From Robiginitomaculum sp036478975 (lineage in GTDB: Bacteria > Pseudomonadota > Alphaproteobacteria > Caulobacterales > Maricaulaceae), in contig JAZGFA010000095.1 in assembly GCA_036478975.1 (NCBI GenBank), positions 1-7,207 of the forward strand: a stretch of DNA of 7,207 nucleotides. The letters are read 5' to 3'. Positions 1 through 6,134 of the stretch are shown here, in pieces; positions within the stretch are counted from its first letter, which is position 1, and each line of letters opens with the position of its first letter. Below the pieces are notes generated by a model, which worked only from the letters and a program-made list of their open reading frames with translations, made no database searches and was not told the origin of the DNA. A program made the translations under genes and the position numbers.

Positions 1-195
1 CGCATAGTCGGCTTTAACGCGCCCGAAGGCGATTTGGAAACGCGCCTGCGCGAGATTGGCTTTGCCGAAGGCGACGAGATAGAAACGCTACATTTTGGCC
101 CGTTTGGCAAGACGCCGATGACCGTGCGCCTAAATGGCAGTTTGATTGCCCTGCGCCGCCGCGAGGCCGGCTTTATCATGCTAGAGATTTGCTAG
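1..195 (+). CDS. feoA: FeoA, ferrous iron transport accessory protein (5' end missing)
   Basis: The reading frame is open from the first base to a TAG at 193-195, giving 64 residues of a small protein whose start lies before the window. FeoA proteins are usually about 75-85 residues, so perhaps 12-20 N-terminal residues are missing. The visible part fits the SH3-like FeoA fold: a LRxxGFxEGxxI segment (about residues 16-27), a phenylalanine/glycine-rich turn, and the closing strand pair around 'GSLIALRRREAGFIMLEI', where the alternating hydrophobics and the RRREA segment are typical of the family. FeoA is a cytoplasmic partner of the FeoB Fe(II) permease, thought to modulate it. The next gene begins within a few bases of this stop and is feoB, which strongly supports the call. 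The promoter, and any Fur site controlling the pair, lie outside the window. Confidence 0.9.
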   Translation, partial: RIVGFNAPEGDLETRLREIGFAEGDEIETLHFGPFGKTPMTVRLNGSLIALRRREAGFIMLEIC

Positions 196-197
196 CC

Positions 198-2042
198 GTG
201 AGTGAGGCCAATGACATTGTGCGGGTGGCCCTGCTCGGCGCGCCCAATTGCGGTAAGTCCTCCTTGTTTAATGCGCTGACCGGCCGCAAGGCTAAGGTTG
301 CCAATTATCCCGGCGTGACCGTGGAATATAGCAAGGGCTTTTACACCACCAAGTCTGGCCAAAAAGTAGAACTGCTTGATTTACCCGGCGTTTACGGCGA
401 TTGCGGCCATAGCGCCGATGAGAAAGTAACCATTGACGCCCTGCGCGGAGAGCTAGACGGGGAGCGCGCGCCGGACGCCATTATCTTCATGATGGACGCC
501 TCGCGCATTAGCACCCATTTGCACAATCTCTTGCAGGCGAAAAACTACGGCATCCCGATTACGCTGTGCCTTAACATGATGGACATTGCCGCGCGAGACG
601 GGGTGGAAATCGACACATTCGTCCTAGAGGGTGAAATCGGCATGGAGGTCGGCTCCACCGTGGCCGTGCGCGCATCGGGCCGTGCTAATTTAGAGAATTA
701 TCTCGACACATGGCTAGCGGAAGTGGCTGCGGGCGAAGCCGTGCCTCCAGAGCCAGAGCCTTACGGCCTTAAGGAGCTGCAAGCCCGCGCCCGGCGCATG
801 GCGTCTGCGGCAACCAAAACCAGTTTCGCCCCGACCCATACAAGCCGCATAGACGATATTGTCCTGCATCCGGTCATTGGGCCTATCATTTTGTTTGGCC
901 TGCTATTTTTGATGTTCCAAGCGGTGTTTGCTTGGGCCGCGCCGATTATGGACATGATTGAAGGCGTCTTTGCTTGGATTGGCGGGCTTGTGTCTTCGGT
1001 GCTGCCGCCGGGGGATTTTCAGTCACTGATTGTTGACGGCGTCATCGGCGGAGTTGGATCCGTGGTGGTGTTCTTGCCGCAGATTATCATATTATTTGCC
1101 TTCATTTTAATCCTAGAGGCGTCCGGCTATATGGCGCGGGCGGCGTTTTTAATGGATACGCTAATGGCGAAAATCGGGCTAAGCGGGCGCGCCTTTATTC
1201 CGCTGCTCTCTAGCTTTGCCTGCGCCATTCCCGGGATTATGTCGGCGCGCACGATTGAGAACGAAAAAGACCGTATCACCACCATATTGATAGCGCCGCT
1301 GATGACCTGCTCCGCGCGCCTGCCGGTTTATGTTATTCTGATTAGCGCGTTTTTCCCCAAGGGCGAGAAAGTCGGCCCGTTCGGCTTGCAGGGCATTGTG
1401 ATGTTTAGCCTGTATATGGCGGGCATAGTGTTTGCGCTGCTCGCCGCCTTTATCTTGAAAAAGACCGTCACCAAAGGCCCGCCTCCGGGATTACTGATGG
1501 AGTTGCCGAGCTATAAAATCCCGTCCCTTGGGGATTATTTGCAAGGCCTATGGACGCGGGCTTGGATGTTTATCCGCCGCGCAGGGGTTATCATCTTCCC
1601 CGCTTCCGTCATCATGTGGTTTCTCTCCACCTATCCAAAGGGCGGCGGCATAGAGACGACCTTCGCCGGCTATATTGGCCGCGTCTTGCAGCCCGTATTA
1701 GCCCCGATTGGGTTTAATCTGGAAATGTCGATTTCGATTGTGCCGGCCATGGCCGCGCGAGAAATCGCCGTGGCGACCCTTGGCACGGTTTACGCCGTGC
1801 AAGATAGCGAAGGGGTGACTTCAGGCCTAGAAATGGCGCTCAAGGCGGACTGGACATTGCCCATGGCGCTGTCATTTTTGGCGTGGTTTGTGTTTGCGCC
1901 CCAATGCCTGTCGACATTTGCGGTGATGAAGCGCGAGACCAATAGTTGGCGTTGGCCGGCCTTTGCCTTTAGCTATTTGATGATAATGGCTTATGTCGCT
2001 TCTGGCCTAACATTCCATCTGGCGAGCGGAGCCGGGCTTTAG
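198..2042 (+). CDS. feoB: FeoB, ferrous iron permease with N-terminal GTPase domain
   Basis: Inner-membrane Fe(II) uptake protein. Numbering from GTG 198 (614 residues): the G domain shows the P-loop GAPNCGKS (14-21), the switch I threonine in YPGVTVE, G3 DLPG (61-64), G4 NMMD (126-129) and a G5-like RASGR near 158. A hydrophobic polytopic part starts near residue 226. It carries both Gate-type motifs with cysteines, CAIPGIMSART (Cys342) and CSARLPVY (Cys371), and the C-terminal PQC...RRET-like segment (Cys570). The protein ends soon after, with no FeoC-like extension, so it is shorter than E. coli FeoB (about 770 residues) but usual for the compact form. The start is uncertain: GTG 198 lies two bases after the feoA stop with AGAG about 11 bases upstream, while an in-frame TTG at 189 would overlap feoA and add three residues. 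Co-transcription with feoA is inferred from the spacing. Confidence 0.96.
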   Translation: MSEANDIVRVALLGAPNCGKSSLFNALTGRKAKVANYPGVTVEYSKGFYTTKSGQKVELLDLPGVYGDCGHSADEKVTIDALRGELDGERAPDAIIFMMDASRISTHLHNLLQAKNYGIPITLCLNMMDIAARDGVEIDTFVLEGEIGMEVGSTVAVRASGRANLENYLDTWLAEVAAGEAVPPEPEPYGLKELQARARRMASAATKTSFAPTHTSRIDDIVLHPVIGPIILFGLLFLMFQAVFAWAAPIMDMIEGVFAWIGGLVSSVLPPGDFQSLIVDGVIGGVGSVVVFLPQIIILFAFILILEASGYMARAAFLMDTLMAKIGLSGRAFIPLLSSFACAIPGIMSARTIENEKDRITTILIAPLMTCSARLPVYVILISAFFPKGEKVGPFGLQGIVMFSLYMAGIVFALLAAFILKKTVTKGPPPGLLMELPSYKIPSLGDYLQGLWTRAWMFIRRAGVIIFPASVIMWFLSTYPKGGGIETTFAGYIGRVLQPVLAPIGFNLEMSISIVPAMAAREIAVATLGTVYAVQDSEGVTSGLEMALKADWTLPMALSFLAWFVFAPQCLSTFAVMKRETNSWRWPAFAFSYLMIMAYVASGLTFHLASGAGL

Positions 2043-2169
2043 GGCAAAACCGCTGATAATTGAAGTTACCCACACCTAAAACGGCTTTTTTGACGATATT
2101 TTTTGCAAAACCAGCGTTTTTGCCTAGGGTGACGGCAATTCTCCACTCTCCTCGTTTTAGGATTTTGCA
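2043..2169 (+). promoter_or_regulatory. feoB-tkt intergenic leader with inverted repeats
   Basis: This 127-base AT-rich gap separates feoB from tkt. It contains a perfect 9-base inverted repeat, CCTAAAACG (2075-2083) and CGTTTTAGG (2153-2161), whose right arm overlaps the tkt Shine-Dalgarno AGGA (2159-2162). Between the arms lie two small hairpins that exclude each other: GCAAAA/TTTTGC (2105-2110 with 2118-2123) and TTGCC/GGCAA (2120-2124 with 2134-2138). A palindrome TTTTGCAAAA sits at 2101-2110. TTGACG at 2090-2095 is a good -35 match, but no convincing -10 lies 16-18 bases downstream. TTGCAA (2103-2108) with TAGGGT (2125-2130) is a weak alternative. I see no clear intrinsic terminator for feoB. 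A separate tkt promoter and a folded leader are plausible but unproven. Confidence 0.35.
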
Positions 2170-4146
2170 ATGACAAAAGTTTCCCAAATTGAAATGGCTA
2201 ATGCCATTCGCTCCCTGTCCATGGACGCGGTGCAAGCCGCCAATTCTGGCCATCCCGGAATGCCTATGGGCATGGCCGATGTCGCCACGGTTTTATTTGA
2301 TAAATTCCTAAAGTTTAACCCAAGCGATCCTCACTGGCATGACCGTGACCGCTTCATCCTGTCCGCGGGCCATGGCTCTATGTTGATTTACAGCCTTTTG
2401 CACCTGACCGGCTATAAGGCCGTGAGCATGGAGCAGATTAAAAACTTTCGCCAGCTTGGCTCCATCACGGCGGGCCATCCGGAATATGGCCATTGCCCCG
2501 GCGTAGAGACAACCACAGGCCCGCTTGGCCAAGGCATTGCTAATGGGGTTGGCTTTGCCCTAGCAGAGCGCCACATGAACGCGAAATATGGCGACGAGCT
2601 TGTTGACCATTATACTTACGTCATGGCCGGTGATGGCTGCCTTATGGAGGGTATTTCCCAAGAAGCCATTGCCATGGCGGGGCATCTTAAACTCAATAAG
2701 CTTATCCTGCTTTGGGACGACAACAACATCACCATTGACGGGGCGGTTGAGCTATCTGACAGCACGGACCAAGCTAAGCGCTTCCAAGCGTGCGGCTGGA
2801 AAACCATCGCCGTTGACGGCCATGACACGGCGAAAGTCGCCCGGGCCATTCGCTCCGCCCAGCGTAGTGACAAGCCCACGCTTATCGCGTGCAAAACCAT
2901 TATCGGTAAAGGCGCGCCGACCAAGGCGGGCACGTCCGGCGTCCACGGCGCTCCGCTCGGAGCCGATGAGATTAAAGGCGCAAAAGCGGCCCTTGGGATT
3001 GATTACCCGGCCTTTGAAATCCCTACCGATATTTATGATGCGTGGAAAAAGGGCCCGCGCCGTGGCCGTAAGGCGCACCGCGCTTGGAAGGCGGCAATGG
3101 CGACGTCTGGCGCAAAAGGCGACGCGCTTAATTTTGATATGTCCGGAGCCCTTGGCGAAGGCTACAAAGCCGATATGGCCGCCTATAAGCAAGGCCTTGC
3201 TAAGGACATGCCCAAGCTTGCCACTCGCGCTAGCTCCGGCAATGCACTTAAGGTTCTAACCAAGGCCATCCCGACAATGATTTCTGGCTCCGCGGATTTG
3301 GAAGGCTCCAATAAAACCCGCACGCCCTCTACCGTGCCAGAGATTAGCGCCAGTGAATATGGCGGGCGCTATATCAATTACGGCATTCGCGAACATGGCA
3401 TGGCCGCGGCGATGAACGGCATGGCGCTACACGGCGGCATGATACCCTATTCGGGCACATTCCTTGTATTTGCTGATTATTGCCGCCCCTCTATTCGTTT
3501 GGCGGGCCTGATGAATACGCGGGTCATTCACGTAATGACCCATGATTCCATTGGTGTAGGCGAAGACGGCCCGACCCATCAACCAGTTGAGCATGTCGCT
3601 TCATTGCGCGCTATTCCCAACGTCAATGTTTACCGCCCCGCCGACGCCATGGAAACGGCGGAGTGCTGGGAACTCGCCATTGCCCGCGACACCGGCCCGT
3701 CAATTATGGCGCTAACCCGTCAAGGGGTTCCGGCTGTGCGCGACAATGCAGGCGATAATATGTGTGCGCGCGGCGGCTACGTCCTGCGCGCAGGGGCAGG
3801 GGCGGATCAAATCGTGCTGATTGCCAGCGGCTCTGAAGTCCATAAAGCGGTTCTTGCCCATGAGCGTCTTGCCAAGGAAGGCATTTCCGCCCGCGTCGTC
3901 TCTATGCCGTGCATGGACGTGTTCAAGGCGCAAAGCGTAAGCTATCAACGCTCCGTACTGGGTAAGAAACTGCCTAAGATTGCTATTGAAGCCGGCATTA
4001 AAATGGGCTGGGGCAGTCTTATAGGTATTGAGGGCGGATTTATCGGCATGGACAGCTTTGGCGCGTCTGCTCCGGGCGAGGCCCTATTTGAGCATTTCGG
4101 CATTACAACGGACGCCATTGTCACTATGGCTAAGGAGATGGTTTAG
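2170..4146 (+). CDS. tkt: Transketolase (thiamine diphosphate-dependent)
   Basis: Cytoplasmic enzyme moving two-carbon ketol units between sugar phosphates in the non-oxidative pentose phosphate pathway (and the Calvin cycle where present). At 658 residues it matches the usual length (E. coli TktA 663). All active-site landmarks are visible: His28 in NSGHPG, His68 in AGHGSM, His103 in GHPEYG, GPLGQG (117-122), the ThDP/metal motif GDG (154-156) followed by DDNN (183-186), His259 in GVHGAPL, SADLEGSNKT, the catalytic Glu408 in REHGMA, and GEDGPTHQP (464-472) with His470. Domain order is N-terminal PP domain, central Pyr domain, then C-terminal domain. ATG 2170 has AGGA (2159-2162) seven bases upstream, and Met1 sits at the normal distance from His28. 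The gene is flanked by iron and anion transport genes, not by gapdh/pgk, its frequent alphaproteobacterial neighbours. No defect is seen. Confidence 0.98.
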   Translation: MTKVSQIEMANAIRSLSMDAVQAANSGHPGMPMGMADVATVLFDKFLKFNPSDPHWHDRDRFILSAGHGSMLIYSLLHLTGYKAVSMEQIKNFRQLGSITAGHPEYGHCPGVETTTGPLGQGIANGVGFALAERHMNAKYGDELVDHYTYVMAGDGCLMEGISQEAIAMAGHLKLNKLILLWDDNNITIDGAVELSDSTDQAKRFQACGWKTIAVDGHDTAKVARAIRSAQRSDKPTLIACKTIIGKGAPTKAGTSGVHGAPLGADEIKGAKAALGIDYPAFEIPTDIYDAWKKGPRRGRKAHRAWKAAMATSGAKGDALNFDMSGALGEGYKADMAAYKQGLAKDMPKLATRASSGNALKVLTKAIPTMISGSADLEGSNKTRTPSTVPEISASEYGGRYINYGIREHGMAAAMNGMALHGGMIPYSGTFLVFADYCRPSIRLAGLMNTRVIHVMTHDSIGVGEDGPTHQPVEHVASLRAIPNVNVYRPADAMETAECWELAIARDTGPSIMALTRQGVPAVRDNAGDNMCARGGYVLRAGAGADQIVLIASGSEVHKAVLAHERLAKEGISARVVSMPCMDVFKAQSVSYQRSVLGKKLPKIAIEAGIKMGWGSLIGIEGGFIGMDSFGASAPGEALFEHFGITTDAIVTMAKEMV

Positions 4147-4165
4147 GGCCGATAGGGCGCGTTTC

Positions 4166-4194
4166 TTGCTTGTTAATCATATGCGGGTTAAAAT
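4166..4194 (+). promoter_or_regulatory. Candidate sigma70-type promoter for the SulP gene
   Basis: TTGCTT (4166-4171) is followed after 17 bases by TAAAAT (4189-4194), a fair match to -35/-10 boxes with ideal spacing. Transcription would start near 4201, giving a leader of about 34 bases before ATG 4235. It lies in the 88-base gap between the tkt stop and the SulP start. This is a match by eye only; nothing else in the sequence confirms it, and alphaproteobacterial promoters are often more degenerate than this. Confidence 0.35.
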
Positions 4195-4213
4195 TAGACG
4201 CTGCTAATACAGA

Positions 4214-4218
4214 GATTC
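4214..4218. promoter_or_regulatory. GANTC site (GATTC) in the SulP leader
   Basis: GATTC lies 16 bases before the SulP start codon. GANTC is the recognition sequence of the CcrM adenine methylase of many alphaproteobacteria, and such sites near promoters can be read by GcrA. Only seven GANTC sites occur in the window, so its position next to a start is of interest. A methylation or regulatory role is inference. Confidence 0.3.
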
Positions 4219-4234
4219 GCAATAAAGGTTTTCC

Positions 4235-5995
4235 ATGGTTACCAAGACCTCCAAACCGCGCAAGAAAAAAGACGCACATTTAGGGTGGATAAAGACCTAT
4301 AATGGCGGGCTGTTTTCTGAGGATTTCGTTGCCGCCCTTGTGGTGACCATATTACTGGTTCCGCAAGCGCTCGCCTATGCCATGCTTGCGGGCTTGCCCA
4401 CACATATCGGGATTTACGCCTCAATCCTGCCGCTCGTCGCCTATGCCTTGGTTGGCTCTTCACGCTATCTCTCGGTTGGGCCGACGGCGGTGGTATCGCT
4501 AATGTCAGCGGCAGCAATTGCCAGCGTTCCCGAAGGCGAGCGCATACTCTCAGCAACGATTATTGCCGGACTTGCGGGTGTATTTATGTATATTTTAGGC
4601 GTATTGCGGGCAGGCTTCATCATGAACTTTGTCAGCCGCCCCGTGGTGAGCGCCTATGTTACCGGCGCGGCCATTCTAATTATCTTTAGCCAATTGCGGC
4701 ACGTGCTGGGCATTAGCGCGAGCGGGACCAATGTGTTTGATTTAGCCAGCTCACTTTTTGCAAGTTTGGATTCAATTACCAAGGCCGCGCTTTATATAGG
4801 TTTAGGCACAATCGCGTTTTTGTGGGCCGTGCGTAAATATCTCGCCTTCGGCCTATATAAGCTTGGCATGAAGCGCAAGGCCGCGCGCCTCACCGCGCGC
4901 ATGGGGCCGTTCGTGGCGATTATTGTGACCAGCCTGATAGCCTATAAGTTTGACCTCCATGATAAGGTCGGCCTTACAATCATCGGTGATATTCCGTCTG
5001 GATTGCCGCGCTTATCCTTTCCCAAAGCGCCGCTTGAAACCTATAAGGGGCTAGCGGGGGCGGCTATGCTGATTGCCCTTGTTGGCTTTGTCGACAGCAT
5101 GTCTACGGGGCAAACCTTGGCGGCGCGCTCGCGTACCCGCATAGAGGCTAACCGCGAAATGCGCGCCCTTGGCCTCGCTAACATCGCGTCGGGATTCTCC
5201 GGCGGCTATACGGTTAGCGGCTCCATGTCACGCAGCGTCATCAATTTTACCGCCGGCGCTAAGACCCCCGTAGCCAGCCTGTTAACCGCGGCTTTCATGT
5301 GTATAACCGCTTTATTTTTAACCCCTTACCTGCGGTACTTACCGCTAGCGACCTTGGCCGCCTTGATTATCTTTTCCTGTTTCAACCTGATTGATTTTCG
5401 CCATTTGTGGCGCACGTTTAAATATAGCCGCTCCGATGGTTTCACGGCGTTTTTGACCTTTGGCGCCGTGCTGTTTTTCGGCGTGAAATTTGCGGTGTTG
5501 GTCGGGGTTGTCGCGTCCATGGTCCTACATATCCGCTCGACATTGCGCCCCCACGCCGTGCTTGTGGGCCGTTTTCCTGGGACGGAGCATTACCGCGACG
5601 TTGACCGTTATGAGGTGGAAACCAGCGAAATCGTCAAAACTCTCCGCATTGATGAGAGCTTATATTTTGCCAATGCGCGGTTTCTCGAAGACCGTATTGC
5701 GGCTTTGCTAGAAGATAGCCCGCAAATGACCGACCTTATCTTGATGTGCCCTGCGGTAAACCGCATTGACGCGAGCGCATTAAATTCTCTGATGTCTATC
5801 AATAAGCGCCTTGATAGCGGCGGGGTAAAGCTGCACCTCTCAGAACTGCACAGCCATGTAAGTGACCGCCTGCACAGCTCCACCTTCTTTGAAAAACTGA
5901 CCGGAGAAATATTCTTCTCTCAACATGAAGCCATGGAAGCCCTAGAGCCGGAGCCGGATTGGGGTCAATATTTTGACCATGTGGACATTCATTAA
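4235..5995 (+). CDS. SulP-family anion transporter with C-terminal STAS domain
   Basis: Inner-membrane transporter of the SulP (SLC26-like) family, 586 residues, a normal full length. After a short basic N-terminus (KTSKPRKKK) comes the family signature in the first membrane segments, VPQALAYAMLAGLP (42-55) followed by a GIYAS turn, then a long polytopic region. The conserved GSMSRSVINFTAGAKTP block (from about 329) is typical of later membrane segments. From about residue 459 to 575 there is a cytoplasmic STAS domain with the characteristic RIDASALNSL loop (Asp512, Ser514), equivalent to the phosphorylated loop of anti-sigma factor antagonists. The substrate cannot be read from sequence: sulfate, bicarbonate and dicarboxylates are all known for the family. 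No sulfur-assimilation or carbonic anhydrase gene lies beside it to decide. ATG 4235 has AAAGG (4224-4228) six bases upstream, which supports the start. No break or truncation is seen. Confidence 0.95.
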   Translation: MVTKTSKPRKKKDAHLGWIKTYNGGLFSEDFVAALVVTILLVPQALAYAMLAGLPTHIGIYASILPLVAYALVGSSRYLSVGPTAVVSLMSAAAIASVPEGERILSATIIAGLAGVFMYILGVLRAGFIMNFVSRPVVSAYVTGAAILIIFSQLRHVLGISASGTNVFDLASSLFASLDSITKAALYIGLGTIAFLWAVRKYLAFGLYKLGMKRKAARLTARMGPFVAIIVTSLIAYKFDLHDKVGLTIIGDIPSGLPRLSFPKAPLETYKGLAGAAMLIALVGFVDSMSTGQTLAARSRTRIEANREMRALGLANIASGFSGGYTVSGSMSRSVINFTAGAKTPVASLLTAAFMCITALFLTPYLRYLPLATLAALIIFSCFNLIDFRHLWRTFKYSRSDGFTAFLTFGAVLFFGVKFAVLVGVVASMVLHIRSTLRPHAVLVGRFPGTEHYRDVDRYEVETSEIVKTLRIDESLYFANARFLEDRIAALLEDSPQMTDLILMCPAVNRIDASALNSLMSINKRLDSGGVKLHLSELHSHVSDRLHSSTFFEKLTGEIFFSQHEAMEALEPEPDWGQYFDHVDIH

Positions 5996-6134
5996 TTTCG
6001 GGCATTAAATTTATTTTAGGCATTCAAACTTCTTTTGCAAAAATTACTATTATTTTCACATTCCTAACGCTAATGTAGGGGGGAATAAGCCGCGCGGCGC
6101 TACTATGGCGACCAGGCTAGAAAGTAGAGACTCT
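5996..6134 (+). promoter_or_regulatory. AT-rich SulP-phosphatase intergenic region
   Basis: This 139-base gap is AT-rich up to about 6060, unlike the flanking genes. It holds a perfect palindrome TTTTGCAAAA (6033-6042). TACTAT (6045-6050) and TATTAT (6048-6053) are both good -10 matches; TTCAAA (6023-6028) is a possible -35, 16 bases before TACTAT. Further right are AGGGGGGA (6077-6084), which is Shine-Dalgarno-like but about 20 bases from the nearest start codon, and a GC palindrome GCCGCGCGGC (6089-6098). The start region carries TAGAG-A-CTCTA (6125-6135), which includes a GACTC site (6129-6133). A promoter for the downstream gene is likely here, but the exact boxes are uncertain. No intrinsic terminator for the SulP gene is evident. 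Confidence 0.4.
6129..6133. promoter_or_regulatory. GANTC site (GACTC) at the phosphatase gene start
   Basis: GACTC ends one base before ATG 6135, inside the palindrome TAGAG-A-CTCTA (6125-6135), and overlaps the weak AGAGA ribosome binding site. A second GACTC lies at 6185-6189 within the first codons. These are candidate CcrM methylation sites. Any effect on expression is inferred from placement alone. Confidence 0.3.

Noticed and set aside
2078..2091. AAAACGGCTTTTTT after feoB as an intrinsic terminator
   Set aside because: The stem would be four A-T pairs around a four-base loop, far too weak for termination despite the T-run.
2752..3192. Minus-strand open frame (146 codons) antisense to tkt
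   Set aside because: Antisense shadow of the coding frame in fairly GC-rich DNA; no domain, no ribosome binding site.
2588..3259. Long + strand open frame (223 codons) inside tkt
   Set aside because: It lies wholly within the transketolase gene in another frame. The tkt frame carries every catalytic motif, while this one is an Arg/Pro/Leu-rich translation with no recognisable domain.
4173..4191. TTAA-N11-TTAA in the SulP leader as a CtrA binding site
   Set aside because: The CtrA box needs TTAA-N7-TTAA; the spacing here is wrong.
5963..5978. Perfect hairpin GGTCAA-TATT-TTGACC at the end of the SulP gene as a terminator
   Set aside because: It lies inside the coding sequence, has a short AT-rich stem, and has no T-run directly after it, so it does not meet the intrinsic terminator pattern.
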